The notes under the pieces were generated by a model. That model was not told the DNA's origin, made no database searches, and worked only from the letters and a program-made list of their open reading frames with translations. From Theodoxus fluviatilis (taxonomy: Eukaryota > Mollusca > Gastropoda > Cycloneritida > Neritidae), in contig JAWQFJ010001268.1 in assembly GCA_034096865.1 (NCBI GenBank), positions 21,001-85,000 on the forward strand: DNA of 64,000 nucleotides, read 5' to 3'. Of the stretch, positions 32,142 to 47,376 are shown piece by piece (position 1 is the stretch's first letter; the number at the start of each line of letters is the position of its first letter). A program made the translations under genes and the position numbers.

Positions 32142-32266
32142 GATTGATTGATTTTATTGTTCAGGCCACCGGCCCATCACAACAGTACAAACATGACTTG
32201 CTTCCTTTTGAGGAGCCAGTATACTTTAGCCACAATTTGAAACAAGGCATACAATCCAAGTGAACA
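32142..32266 (-). repeat. LINE 3' end fragment with (AATC)n tail
   Basis: The minus strand ends in GATGGGCCGGTGGCCTGAAC, AATAAAA and (TCAA)n. The hairpin and the words around it match the 3' end of the LINE at 27205-29590, so this is the same or a sister family. The translated upstream part (VYWLLKRKQ) weakly resembles that ORF's last residues. Confidence 0.75.
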
Positions 32267-32269
32267 CAT

Positions 32270-32299
32270 TGAGAGAAGGAGAGAGAGAGACAGAGAGAG

Positions 32300-32347
<48 letters not shown>

Positions 32348-32502
32348 AGAGGGAGGGAGAGAGGGAGGGAGGGAGAGAGAGGGTGGGAGGGAGAGAGGGA
32401 GGGAGAGAGAGGGAGGGAGGGAGGGAGAGAGATAGAGAGGAGGGGGGGGAGAGGGAGGGAGTGAGTGAGTGAGAGAGGGAGGGAGGGAGGGAGGGAGGGA
32501 GG

Positions 32503-32582
<80 letters not shown>

Positions 32583-32600
32583 CAGGGAGAGAGAGGAAGA
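32270..32600. repeat. Purine tract, (GA)n and (GGGA)n
   Basis: About 330 bp of almost pure purine on the plus strand. Long L/S/P frames on the complement are artefacts. Confidence 0.95.
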
Positions 32601-32965
32601 AGGAAGTGTGAAAAGACAGCCAGACGACAATGCCAGCCAGGATACACAGACGTCTCCAAGTTTGCCTGTCAACACGAAAGACATGTTTGCTGCCTTCAGG
32701 TGACAAGTCTTCCTTACTCTCTCCCCTTTCTCCTTCCCCCGGCTTCCGTTTTAATTCTCTCGCTCTCAAGCGAATCTTTGTCTTAATTCCAAACCTACGA
32801 ATATAGAGTTAAATAATTAAACAATCCTACTTGCGTCATATCAATTTCATGTCGAGCCATTTATTAATGGTTTGAGAACAACTTTTCGGTTTCATACGAA
32901 ATATACCTTGTCTTTGAAAGGTCATGATATCCACCTCTAAATAGCTCATCAAGTGAAAAGCTGAA
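32601..32965. other. No recognisable gene or element
   Basis: Unique sequence with no open frame of note. Confidence 0.4.
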
Positions 32966-32969
32966 AATT

Positions 32970-33263
32970 CAAAAGCGTAGTACCAAGTCTTTCGGAGAGC
33001 GTAGTTCAGTTTCATTGCCCCTAGTGTCTGGAATTCTCTGCCGGCTGGCCTACGTGATGCACCGTATCCATTTTCAAATCTCAGTTAAAAACCCATATGT
33101 TTCTTGCTTTTCTGTAACCTCATAGTGTGGTTTTTTTTTTCAAGTCCTGGTATGATAGTCGTACGAGTGTTGTGCTATGTAGTATGACTGACGAGTACCT
33201 GCGTGTAAATGTGGCTGTGCCCGCGCATTGAGTTCTTGCAAGAAATGCGTGTTATAAATGCTA

Positions 33264-33332
<69 letters not shown>
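32970..33332 (+). pseudogene. 5'-truncated LINE end with (TTA)n tail
   Basis: Plus-strand translation in shifting frames shows SFGER, then FIAPSVWNSLPAGLRDAP, then FKSQLKTHMF, the conserved C-terminal block of L2/CR1-like LINEs. At least two frameshifts lie between these blocks. The 3' UTR ends GCGTGTTATAAATGCTATTT followed by (TTA)n to 33332, an L2-style ending. Only about the last 360 bp of the element is present. Confidence 0.75.
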
Positions 33333-33334
33333 CA

Positions 33335-33855
33335 TAATCGATTTTCAAAACAAACACCTGATCAAGCAATCTATCGTCGATGTGTCAGTTCGTCTGTCGG
33401 TCACTCGGTCAGTTGATTGAACAAAAATAAGGTAATATCTACCGACTGCCAGAGCGTCCACTAAAGCTTACAAGTTTTGTCGGGTGCGATATATACTCGT
33501 GATCTAAATTTAAAATGCCTATGTTCACTCAGTATTCTGATCTGCTCAGTATCGTATGTTAGTTAAAACGTCCAGTCTTTTGTTGGGAGCACCTATAAAA
33601 AGTACGGTAATCTGGTTTTCTGTCACAAACATTTTACTGTTCAGTAACACGGAAGGTTTCGCTGACAAAAGTAAAGTATATACAGTATCCGAATAAAGCT
33701 TAACACTTAGGGTTTACTTGAGTGCAGCCTAAGTACATCCGCCAATGGTGTAACTATAATTACGTGAAGACATTGTCAGAAAAATGATGTTCATAATGAT
33801 GTTTTGTGTAGTAATTATGATGTATGACAATTAAAATAAAAATCTTTTTTTTTTT
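33335..33855. other. No recognisable gene or element
   Basis: A stray CATCCGCCAA word (33736-33745) resembles the terminus of the MITE that follows and may be a fragment of another copy. Confidence 0.4.
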
Positions 33856-33859
33856 AAGC

Positions 33860-34263
33860 ACATCCGCCAAGGAGGTCCTGCTTTTCAGTCACTTAGTTCG
33901 TTATTTCATTAGTTCATTCGTAATTCGGCAAAATAACTCAAAAAGTTCCGTCCGGATTCTGATGAAACTTGCTGCAACGTCAGAGTTTTACCCCCAAAAC
34001 AATCCATTAATTTGTGTAGGTCATTTGCCACCTCGTTTGGGAATTACAACAATAAAGAGAAATGTTATCGCCCAGGCCATAAGCCAACGTGTGCTGCAAG
34101 TCGGCGTAAGTGTAAGACCACTAGCAAGCGCTAAAACGAACTGTAGCGTAAGGCATAGCTAGCAGAACATACTGCCTGAATTACACAGGCCACGGAAGAG
34201 GTGCTGTGATACCTCCACTGCTGTGGCTGCCTTGGCGGAGGTTTGCACTCTCCAGCTGCTCTC
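33860..34263 (+). mobile_element. CGCCAAGG MITE-like element, copy 1
   Basis: Bounded by CATCCGCCAAGGAGGTCCTG on the left and GCCTTGGCGGAGGTTTGCAC on the right, giving an inverted TCCGCCAAGG terminus. Internal words ACTCAAAAAGTT, GGATTCTGATGAAACTTGC and AACAATCCATTAA recur in the two copies near 60 kb. No coding capacity, so nonautonomous. Elements with this terminus are widespread in aquatic animal genomes, to my knowledge. Confidence 0.75.
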
Positions 34264-34920
34264 TCGTTTTCATAATTTTTCTGTAACAAACTGGAAGACA
34301 CCACATTACATTATTCTTCCCGGAGATATTCCGATGGTGCTTTAAACAAACTAAAAAGTGTGATGGAGAATGGTGGTGACGCTTCTCCATAGCATTCATC
34401 ACTTTTCTCTCGTTCATATTCGCCGGTGGGAAGAGGCTGAAGGCAAAAGTGTGACGTCACTGCTTTTGCCAGCACGTCTCTTTGCTTTGGAAGGAATGTG
34501 AACACGCTGCCACACCACCCGTTTCTGGCGGGGATTTAATTTTTCAAACACTCGACAACCTGCTGGAGTACTCCATCTTCCGTTGGTTCAAAGTTCTTCA
34601 CCATGCACTCAGAGAGGTCTGAAGATGAAACTCCACAAGGGAAAAGTGCGACACCTTTAGTGTCCGAGTTGTCGGGGACTGTTTTTCCAAGGTGTGTGTC
34701 ATTCATGGCACGACGCATGTGGAGAAACAGGCTGAATAAATGAATGCTACAAAGATAAACGTTTCAGACTGGGATGCGCGAATGCCCTGGAAAAATCTTT
34801 GAAGGGAAAAGTGGTGCAAACGCACTCTGCACATGTTTTCTTTACAAGTCTTTCTGCCCTCGGAGGTTCGGACATATTTGACCACTGCAAACGTTGTGTA
34901 ACCTGCATTACTTCAAGCAG
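34264..34920. other. No recognisable gene or element
   Basis: Open frames under 80 codons; nothing identified. Confidence 0.4.
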
Positions 34921-34921
34921 T

Positions 34922-35003
34922 GTGAGGGTCTGAGCCATTATCATCATTGTGAGGGTCTGAGCCATTATCATCATTGCGAGGGTCTGAGCCATTATCATCA
35001 TCA
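34922..35003. repeat. 27-bp tandem repeat, three copies
   Basis: GTGAGGGTCTGAGCCATTAT followed by CATCATT is repeated three times with one or two substitutions. The 27-bp length keeps a frame open on the minus strand (MIMAQTLTM repeats), which I do not consider a gene. Confidence 0.9.
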
Positions 35004-35572
35004 CTATTACAGCAGCAACATCGACGACGACAAATAACAACGACGACAATGACGTCTGCATCTTCATCGTTGACATCCACCGAGACCCATGGGATTGATG
35101 TAATAGGACAATCAGAAGGGGGACTTTCACCAACGTTTGCTTATCCTCACTCACTATTTCCGCTCAGTAAACAACATTGGAAGCATCACTCAAACAGCAT
35201 TTTGGCCGCTACCATCATCAAATCACCTATGCAGTTCACTCGCTTATGCTTCAACAGTTTTCTATTTTCCCTCCTCCCCCTTTTCCTTGTACACCCCACT
35301 CCCCCCTTCTCCCCTCGCTCAGGTATCCTTCCCCCTTGGAGTCCGTGCTTGATTGCGAAGGAGGTTCCCCCGGGCCATGGCGACCCGACCTGACAGCAGT
35401 CAGACAGGTGTCCGCAAACAGCGGGAGAACGCCACACACATCTCACACACAGCCCTCCTGTCCCAGTCATTGGGGAAAATAAGATTTATCGCGATAGCCA
35501 TCGGCCCATTTCTCCCAAGTGAATGTGAAATAGCACTGGTGGTATGTTGCATGAACAATGAGAGTGGTAGGG
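35004..35572. other. No recognisable gene or element
   Basis: Overlapping frames up to 139 codons on the plus strand lack any known domain. Confidence 0.4.
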
Positions 35573-35712
35573 AATGAGTGAGTGAGTGAGTGAGTGAGTG
35601 AGTGAGTGAGTGAGTGAGTGAGTGAGTGAGTGAGTGAGTGAGTGAGAGTGAGTGAGCGAGCGTGTGAGGGTGTGTGTGAGTGGAGGGAAGGAGTGGAGGG
35701 AGGGAGTGAAGG

Positions 35713-35770
<58 letters not shown>

Positions 35771-35905
35771 ATGAGAGAGAGAGAGAGAGAGAGGGAGGAG
35801 AGAAGAGAGAGAGAGAGCAGACAGACAGACAGACAGGCAGGCAGACAGGCAGGCAGGCAGGCAGGCAGACAGAGAATGACTGACGGACTGACGGACTGAC
35901 GGACT
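35573..35905. repeat. Compound microsatellite (GAGT, GT, GA, CAGA, GACG)
   Basis: In order: (GAGT)n, GTGA/GGGA mixture, a (GT)n run of about 55 bp, (GA)n, (CAGA)n/(GGCA)n, and four ACTGACGG units. The last lead into a possible LINE end. Confidence 0.95.
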
Positions 35906-35975
35906 GACGGACTTTTTTCGGCGGACGACCCATCAATGTAAGAGTAAACACGTGTATAAAAGTAAAAAAACATGG
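35906..35975 (-). repeat. Possible LINE 3' end fragment
   Basis: The minus strand reads ATTGATGGGTCGTCCGCCGA, six A, then the (GTCC/GTCAG) tail. The arrangement TGATGGG, GC-rich near-hairpin, A-rich spacer, tetranucleotide tail resembles the LINE ends at 29560 and 32180, but the hairpin is poor. Confidence 0.35.
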
Positions 35976-36275
35976 CGTATCAAGGTAGTAAAAATCACAC
36001 TAGAATATAATCTTGTGATGAAAGAAAGTGACAAATCAGAACCCGTCAATTACTTCACATTCAATCAGAATGAAATATTTGAACACCAGTAATATTATTC
36101 ACATAATCAGTTTTTAACTTATATGTCATTTTGAACGTCTGGTGACATCTCTTGCAGTTTCTGATGCCAACATTCAAATGCATTGAAAATGAACATGGAA
36201 ATACATGTATATCGTTTTTAATACTCCTTTCCGTTAATAAAATATGTTCACTTTGAATGATATACAGACTGGAAA

Positions 36276-36316
<41 letters not shown>

Positions 36317-36640
36317 TGGCCTTTTCCTGTCATTTCTTGATCTGTTTCATGTGTCTTTCCAATTAGCAGCATTACACTGACTGACATAGAACATTAGAAT
36401 GCAGAGGACTGCAGAGTAAGTCTGAATTTGACGAGATGCAAACCAGTAACGCTTGATTTCACAAAGAATGAATTGTCTCTATCCTGTCCATCGTTTTACT
36501 TCTGTTTTGGTGAACTATAGAATCAACAGGGGCCATCAGGAGGCCACACCGAAGCGAACAGACACACGTTCTGTCTTGGTACTGAGAAAAGCCTCCCTCC
36601 CATTCCCTGCCATTAATTTAGACTAGATTACAGGTGTGTG
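35976..36640. other. No gene; contains a (GA)n run
   Basis: (GA)n at about 36278-36312. Otherwise unique sequence with no recognisable feature. Confidence 0.45.
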
Positions 36641-36855
36641 CAACCACCCCGGACTAGGAGGGAGGGAGACAGGGAGGGAGGGTTTAATCTGCCTTTAAAA
36701 GGCAATAGGAGGCAGAAGAGAGGGGAGGGGGGGGGGAGGAGGAAGAGGAGGTGGAGGAGGAAAACGAGGAGGAGGAAAACGAGGAGGAGGAAGACGAGGA
36801 GGAGGAAGACGAGGAGGAGGAGGAGGACGACGACGATAGAGAAAGAGAAAGAGAG

Positions 36856-36906
<51 letters not shown>

Positions 36907-36950
36907 CAGAGAGAGACAGAGAGAGACAGAGAGAGAGGAACGGACAGACC
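36641..36950. repeat. Purine tract (GGGA, GGAGGA, GAAGAC, GA)
   Basis: GGA- and GAGGAAGAC-type repeats pass into (GA)n and (GACA GAGA)n. Frames on both strands are low-complexity artefacts. Confidence 0.95.
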
Positions 36951-38365
36951 AATAGAGTTAGACATCAAGTAAATGGACAATAAACAGAAGACAAAGACAG
37001 AAGTAGACATACGGACACACAAATACAAACGAACAGACGTAGGCCTTCGGGTTTTGGCAGACAGGTAGTCATGGGCAAGCCGCGTGGAAAGCGAAGCGGT
37101 GTATGGACTGGCGGAGAGAGACCGAGATGGAAGGAACGATGGAAATGCACACTGACGAGATGCTAATAGAATCCCTGGCAGAAAGGGAGACAGCAGATAA
37201 CGCACACACATAAACCGTTTGTCACGTCGCATAGCGGGTACGCCAAGATACTGGCGATATCTCTACCGCCCAATGCTTATCAAAGGTTCATTGAGTATCG
37301 GACCTCGGTCGTTTCCCGTATCTCGAGCAGCGCCTTATACACCAGTTATGATTAGCTTGCAATTGCTGTCAGGAGACGGAAACAGCTCTTATCTCAGGAC
37401 AGTGATGTCTCCTGGTTGACTGTAGGGGCTCTGAGTCTACGTCCGTCCACCTATTTTGTCATAGTCACTGCTATCTTTGGGTTCTGGAAGTGGGTACTTT
37501 TGGCACACATCCTCTCCGGACTACTAACTATTATCAATAATGCATTGATTACGAAGCTCCAGTTTGCTCTGAATAATATATGTTTAAGATGTAAAAGTAT
37601 ATAATGTTACTTCAAAAGAGACTTAGTCTTATAAACCGGCAGCTCTATATATCCTACTAGAAACGCATTATTTTATTTTTTGATTGTCACAGTCTGTATC
37701 AACTGTTTTTCCGGCAATGTGTTTTGTGTTCAATTTTTGGCAAACTGTGCGACGAACTGCATTTTCTTATAGGGTGGATAAAGCATTCTTAGTGTATCAT
37801 ATTGCATTGTATTATATTGCACAATATTTATTGTATTGCGCTGGGTTGTATCGTATCCAATATTTCTCTATACTCTCTCGTCGACATCTCCATCGTCATT
37901 TTATTCTTTATCTGCACCCGATACAAAAAGCACTCGGGAAACTTCACGCCAGTACGTGGTAAACACAACGCCAAACCGCCACAAAGTTCACTCCTCTAGA
38001 AACTGAGTACAAGAGAGAAGTAGGGTCCGTTCTTCTCATCCAGACAACAGCCAAGAGAACTGGAATGGCTGCGTGCAGGGACAGCACTGGGTGGCGCCCA
38101 CAGAGAGGAGAATTCCAAGGACGTCACGTCGTGAACGTAGGAATCATGTCGGGTGTGGTCGGGTGGAGCATCACGAAAAGTGAGGAACGGAGGAAAGGGA
38201 GGAGGTGGGGTTGTGAGTGGCGTGTTGACATTGAAGGGGTGGGAAAGATACCAAGCTCTGATTTATTACTGTACTGTACACACCTTTTTCTTTTTAGTGT
38301 ATGAAAAGTTGTGTCACTTCAGGAGAGGAAGGTTGGTGAACCATTTTTGCAAGTATCCAAATTCT
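36951..38365. other. No recognisable gene or element
   Basis: A stretch at 37795-37870 is rich in ATTGTATTATATTGC-like words. Open frames are under 110 codons and have no domain. Confidence 0.4.
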
Positions 38366-39000
38366 GTGTGTGTGTGTGTGTTTGTGTGTGCGTTTGTGTG
38401 TTTCTGTGTGCGTGTGTGTGTGTGTCTGTGTGCGTGTGTGTATGTGTATGTGTGTGTGAGCGTGTGTGTGTGTGTGTGCGTGTGCGTTCGTGTGTGCGCA
38501 TGTGTGTGCGTGTGTGTGCATGTATGTGTGTGTGCATGTATGTGTGTGTGCGTGTGTGTGGGGAGGGAGGGAGGGAGGGAGGGAGGGAGGGAGGGAGGGA
38601 GGGAGGGAGGGAGGGAGGGAGGGAGGGAGGGAGGGAGGGAGGGAGGGAGGGAGAGAGGGAAGGAGGGAGGGAGGAAGAGAGAGGGAGGGAGGAAGAGAGA
38701 GGGAGGGAGGAAGAGAGAGGGAGGGAGGAAGAGAGAGGGAGGGAGGAAGAGAGAGGGAGGGAGGAAGAGAGAGGGAGGGAGGAAGAGAGAGGGAGGGAGG
38801 AAGAGAGAGGGAAGATGGAGGGAGAGAGGTGGAAGAAGGAGGAAGAGAGAGAGAGGGAGGAAGGAGGGAGAGGAAGGGAGGGAGAGAGAGAGGGAGGAGG
38901 GAGAGAGAAAGGGAGGAGGAAGAGAGAAAGGGAGGAGGGAGGGACAGAGGGAGGAGGGAGGGAGAGAGGTGGAAGAGGGAGGGAGGGAGGAGGGAAGGAG
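38366..39000. repeat. (TG)n followed by a long (GGGA)n/(GGAAGAGAGA)n tract
   Basis: About 195 bp of TG-rich repeat switches abruptly to about 440 bp of purine-only sequence. The latter starts as pure (GGGA)n, then has a 20-bp period (GGAAGAGAGAGGGAGGGA-type). It ends at the tail of the SINE at 39001. Confidence 0.95.
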
Positions 39001-39191
39001 GATGGATGGATGGATGGACAGTGTTTTACGGCCTATCAGCCTTGTAGGCTATGTAAGGCCATTAAGCACGAAGATCAGTAGAACAGTTTAGAGTAAACGC
39101 TAATCAAGTCACTGTGTCCCTAGTCATTCGCCTCTTTCGAATCGCGTAGGGAGATGCGGTGGGTCAATTCTTACCCCGAACCCACAGGGGG
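39001..39191 (-). repeat. TACGGCC SINE inside a purine tract
   Basis: Three GGAT units, GTGTTTTACGGCCTATCAGC, and a good body ending in CCCGAACCCACAGGGGG. GGGA-rich purine sequence lies on both sides. Confidence 0.9.
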
Positions 39192-39456
39192 AGAGGGAAG
39201 GAGGGAAAGAGAGGGAAGGAGGGAAAGAGAGGGAAGGAGAGGGAGGGAGAGAAGGAGAGGGAGGGAGGGAGGGAAGGAGAGGGAGGGAGGGAAGGAGAGG
39301 GAGGGAGGGAAGGAGAGGGAAGGAGAGGGAGGGAGGGAAGGAGAGGGAGGGAGGGAGGAGAGGGAAGGAGAGGGAGGGAGGGAAGGAGAGGGAGGGAGGG
39401 AAGGAGAGGGAGGGAGGGAAGAAGAGGGAGGGAGGGAAGGAGGAGGGTATAGGAAG
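39192..39456. repeat. Purine tract (GGGAAGGA/GGGAGGGA)
   Basis: Directly continues from the SINE end. Composition is the same as the tract to the left of the SINE. Confidence 0.95.
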
Positions 39457-39768
39457 AGGTATATACAGGCGGAGACAGGCGGGAAGCTCACTTGATTTGC
39501 ATTTGTTATCACTACAACAACCATGCAGGGACAACAACTACTACTACTACAACAGGAGGCTAGTGCAGAGCTGCACTAGACGAAGAAAGACATACCTGTA
39601 TCCTCAATTTTACCTTGTTGCCTTCCTCTAACCCCTGCCCTCACTCCCATGCCATCAAATGACCCGCAGGTGGATGAGGCTGACTGCGTTTGATCTGCAG
39701 GATAATGGCCTGTACAAATGGCGGTAACAAGATCCCCCACAGCAGGCAGATCTTGCATGACCTTTAGG

Positions 39769-39931
39769 TGGGACAGGGTAGGGTGGGGAGAGCTGGGGTG
39801 AAACTGTGGGACAGGGTAGGGTGGGGAGAGCTGGGGTGAAACTGTGGGACAGGGTAGGGTGGGGAGAGCTGGGGTGAAACTGTGGGACAGGGTAGGGTGG
39901 GGAGAGCTGGGGTGAAACTGTGGGACAGGCT
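39769..39931. repeat. 38-bp tandem repeat, 4.3 copies
   Basis: Unit begins TGGGACAGGGTAGGGTGGGG and ends AGAGCTGGGGTGAAACTG, with copies at 39769, 39807, 39845, 39883 and a partial at 39921. The full copies are essentially identical, so the expansion is recent. Not a multiple of three, so frames rotate between copies. Confidence 0.92.
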
Positions 39932-40074
39932 GGTTTCGTGGCATGGAATGGAGGTGAATTTGGGGAATGAGTGTAGGGTGTGGGTGTGGAAGTGAAATGG
40001 AGGGAACGAAAGTTGGCATGGAAGTGAAAGATGTTCGAGTACATGTATGTATAGAGAAAGGAAGGGGTTGTAGT

Positions 40075-40200
40075 GGGTAGGACAGGGTGGATGGTAGGAC
40101 AGGGTGGAGGACAGGGTGGACAGGGTGGAGGACAGGGTGAAGGACAGGGTGGGGTAGGGCAGGGTGGAGGATGGGGTGGGGAAGGTGTCGGGGGCGTGGG
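40075..40200. repeat. GGACAGGGTGGA-type short tandem repeat
   Basis: Irregular repetition of GGACAGGGTGGA and GGGGTAGGGCAGGGTGGA. G-rich on the plus strand and possibly quadruplex-forming. Confidence 0.75.
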
Positions 40201-40207
40201 GTAGAGT

Positions 40208-40405
40208 GAAATGAATGAATGAATGAATGAATGAATGAGGTTTTACGGCATATCAGCCTTTGTAGGCTACGTAAGATCATTTATATCGTAAATGACTAGA
40301 ACTGATTAGAGTAAGATCAAGTCTAGACTTACTTGTTATTCGACTTATTCAAATCGCGTAGGGAGACGTGGTGGGTCTATTCTAACTCACAACCCACTGA
40401 GAAGG
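40208..40405 (-). repeat. TACGGCC SINE with (GAAT)n tail
   Basis: Six GAAT units, then GAGGTTTTACGGCATATCAG and the family body to CACAACCCACTGAGAAGG. The tail motif differs from the GGAT of most copies. Confidence 0.88.
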
Positions 40406-40409
40406 AATA

Positions 40410-42070
<1,661 letters not shown>

Positions 42071-42073
<3 letters not shown>

Positions 42074-43300
42074 AGCCCTATCATGCAAACACTCCTAATA
42101 GCAACAATATGTAAGTCAAGTGTTTTGGACTTATGATCCACATATACACGATTCTACGAAGTACGAGACTGCATCGCCTTCTGTCATCTCTGAACCGGCT
42201 ACCACCGCGATAAATATTAAAAAGCTTTGAGTGTAAAATTGTTTGTTGAACTTAATCTTAGCTTATCACAACCCATGGATACTTTTTAAGTTTGGCTACA
42301 CAGTCTTCATCTGTAAAATGATATATTTGTGATTCTTGCTCCAGGATACAGAAAATTCAGTCTTTCATCTGCATTGCTGTCTTGAGGCAATCTGCTACGC
42401 CAGATAATAGTGTGAACACTGGTGTATATCACAACGGTAACTTGAGGTGCTAACCTATGCTGCAAAACCTTTGTTGTTTCCTGTCAGTTGAGTTTCGTAG
42501 AAACTCAAGAATCCAGTTTTCAATGAACTCAGCAGAACGACTCAACTGATTATTTCCCCGAAGTGTTCGTCTCTTTTGCTTCTTCTCATTCTCCTTTCCT
42601 CCAGAGGCCATAAAGGAAAAAGACAGATGATACACGGGATTCATCACTTACAAAGGCACCTTCCGAGAGGACATGCGTTGTACCCGGATGTAATGAAGAA
42701 TTGCCAAGTTTTTATAAAACGGGTGTGCAGTTTCCCATTTGTTGCCACGGCTAGTCCATGCGCTCCTCGAGCGGCTTATGCAAATCTGGTCTGTTTTGCA
42801 TGGCGGTCGTGCGCGCTGGGAGGGCAGAGGAAGGAGTGTTGCAGAGTGCAGCTGACCCCTCATTCTTCAAGGATCATTGGGGATTGCGGGTCGTCTCGGA
42901 TGGCGTGGCTGGAATGATCAATCGAGTCATCGATCTCCTGACCTAGGATGACCTGTGCAGTCCCACGCTGAGCTGTCGTTCCTCTCCGTCCTGGCTCTAC
43001 GTGCAGCACGAGTCCATCGGTCTTGCCGATTTGCAGGCCAATCGGTCTTTTTGTGCACGAAAGTCTCATAGTCTCTCCACGCTAGCTCGAGAAAATATAT
43101 CTCTCTGTGCAGGAGGAAATGAGATTTTCCGTACAGCACGCACCAAATAGCAAATGTGCATCGTCTTGAAGATTTTTACTTGCCGTACCTCACAGGTCTC
43201 TCCGAGAAGAATATGTATAGAGATCTATAGTGCAACTACCTATTCTCAGAGAATCACAAAAGTAAAGCGATATCTTTGTTGATATGTAGTACCATACGAA
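42071..43300. other. No recognisable gene or element
   Basis: Open frames up to 113 codons (42576-42917) overlap frames on the other strand. No known domain. Confidence 0.4.
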
Positions 43301-43301
43301 G

Positions 43302-43462
43302 AATGGATGGAGTTTTACGGCCTAGCCGCCATTGTAGGCTATGTAAGGCCATTAAGCACGAAAAAGCACTTAAATAGTTCAGTTAGCGCACATCCAGTCA
43401 CGATGTCCCTATTTATTGGCCTCTTACGAATCACGTAGGGAGACGCCATCCACAAGGGGGGT
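43302..43462 (-). repeat. TACGGCC SINE
   Basis: ATGGATGGAGTTTTACGGCC, CCATTGTAGGCTATGTAAGG, CTTACGAATCACGTAGGGAG; the GGGTCAATTC segment is lost. Confidence 0.85.
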
Positions 43463-43679
43463 AGTAGCAAACGAGCAGAACGAAGTGATTGATATTTTAA
43501 ACCGGGTTTACAGGGACGTGACTATATTTCGCGGGTGGGATGAAGGGTTTGTGTGTTGCAAAAATCACTGCCCAGGACGACTGAGGGACTTACATCACCA
43601 TCTTGCCTGTGTTGCTTACCAAAGGCCTCTCCACGCAGCATAAAGGCATAGACGGTATTCAAACGAGCGATGGAAGATT

Positions 43680-43830
43680 GAGATCAACGGAGTTTGTACA
43701 TTCTATCTGCCTTTGTAGGCTTTGATCACGAAAATCACCGGAGCTGGTTTAAGTAAGAGTAAATCAAGCGTTGATTTTCATAGTCCAGAGACGAGGTGGA
43801 TGAATTCTTACCTCCGACCAACGCGACGAC
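43680..43830 (-). repeat. TACGGCC SINE, diverged and partial
   Basis: CTGCCTTTGTAGGCTTTGAT, CACGAAAATCACCGGAGCTG and AGTAAATCAAGCG are recognisable. The ACGGCC part is altered. Confidence 0.6.
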
Positions 43831-43914
43831 TGAGGAAGTGATTCAATATAGTGAAGCCGCCATTTCCGAGTGATACGAATTGAACTGACGACAAAATCAC
43901 ACGAGGTGTTTGAG

Positions 43915-45417
<1,503 letters not shown>

Positions 45418-45456
45418 TAACTTTACTGAAAGTGTTGGCCATCGTTTTATGTCCGC

Positions 45457-45642
45457 AGATGGATGGATGGACAGTGTTTTACGGCCTATCAACCTTTGTA
45501 GGCTATTAAGGCCATTAAGCACGAAAATCACTAGAACAGTTTAGAGTAAACGTAATCCAGTCACAGTGTCCCTAGTTATTCGCCTCTTACGAATCGCGTA
45601 GGGAGACGCGGTGGGTCAATTCTCACCCCGGACCCACAAGGG
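45457..45642 (-). repeat. TACGGCC SINE, full length
   Basis: GATGGATGGATGGACAGTGT, TTTACGGCCTATCAACCTTT, the complete body, and GGACCCACAAGGGGATG. Same orientation as the three SINE pieces left of the minisatellite. Confidence 0.9.
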
Positions 45643-47376
45643 GATGTGTCTGCGGTGGAGCATGATCAAATCATCCGTTCCGCGCGACATGCGCACCGTC
45701 CTCTTCTCATCTTGGAAATCATCTCTGCAGTTGCCACGCCTTCCTGCAATGTGTGCAATGGAGGAGTCTGACCATCTGTCACTGAATTTGAAAAGATCTG
45801 GCCCGAAGATGGAAGAGATTCCGAAAGCTTGCCACGAGAAAGAAACTATGCAGAGGAAACGTACGCTCGCCACCCGAGAAGAGACAGACTCTCTAGGAGA
45901 CGGGACTCGGCTCACCTCCTGGAGAAGAAACTCTTCTCAGCGAACGCTTGACCAACAAAAACGGCCCTTAATAGGGGTCACTCTTTTTCAAGAAAGAGTA
46001 CAACGGTTGGAACAATTTGTCACCCTTTTTCTGGATTTGAAGAGGACAGGGCAATTTCCGTGAGGAAGACATATCACGGTAGTAGAGGGAGTTTCCACGC
46101 AAGGAATGGGTACTGCATTTGTTGTTGTTCTTTTTAGATGTATGTTACCAGGAATTTCTTTGCAGCGTCGAAATAAATACCATTGTTCAAAATGATGAAT
46201 GAGATTTTCGAAAATATGTAAAGGCTGAGTGAACACTCAAAATTAATGACGAGTTCTTCCATTCTTTGCCGACACTAACATACATAAAGGCATGTATTAA
46301 GAAGCAAAAGACCTTAGTGGTTTGTTCGTAAATTGTTCATTTCGAATGCTGAAGATTTATTCGTGGGACTACTCCATGTTAGCTCTTTACACCAGTAGAC
46401 GTTTGCAGTTTTTTGTGAACAGATCTATCTAATACTAAGTAGAATGTTCTGAGAGAAATATGGGTCGCATTAGTAGCGATGCTGTAGACATTATTTTACT
46501 ATCGACATGTATTGTATATTTCTCTCACTGCTGGATATTGTCCTCGAAACAGTAACAATTTGTTTTGCTCATATTAGGAACCATCTTTAAGATTCCTTTT
46601 AGTCGGTTTCTGAGGATCAAGAGAGTATCACTGGATGACCGACACAAATTCGTCAACAAAACATTTTGAAAGACGAACCTACCCGACGCAAGCTATGGAG
46701 AGTTGTTGACCACGGTAGCAGAATATCCTAAATAAAAATGAATACCGAAAAGTCGTTGAAAAATGGACTTTACAAAGGGAATGATGAATTACCAAACACG
46801 TAAAAAGGATACATCGACGGTGAAAAGAGCATTTCCCTTGATTCATGCATACACTGTCTAAAACATTTCAAAACGCTTATTGAGTTATTTACATCAGAGG
46901 CTAAAACAATCACTGGAAGAACCAACTTGAACAATGTGTGCTTACCCCGTATCATCGGCTTTAGGGAACAAGACGGTGTTGCAGAGATACTGCAAGGAAG
47001 TCTTGGCACTCTTCCTATCGCGGGATGCTCACCTTATCTGCTTCTAAAACTGCGGGAGTTCGGCTACCTCCCACATTCTTTAGACAATTGTCGAAGGAAG
47101 CCGTCAAACACTCGTGGCTTGTAAAACAGATGAGTAAGATGGTCATGAAAGCTTGACAAAAAGAAAAGTCCATTGTTTGAACACGGGGGAAAACTCACAA
47201 GTGTCTGCGCTTCCCTTTCTTACGTGGCTAGTGCGCAGTGTCAACACTGGAGTTTTTGTTGGGAAACATTCTCGCCCCCTCCACCTCGCCCCTGGACTAG
47301 CAGGTAGCCACGGTTTTGTCAACATAGGGTGTAGACCTGTAGGTTCTCTTGTTTGCCTGCCACCATCGCCTCGCCT
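45643..47376. other. No recognised gene; one 150-codon frame
   Basis: A plus frame (45611-46063) starts inside the SINE and runs into unique sequence with no known domain. The remainder is AT-leaning and unremarkable. Confidence 0.4.
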
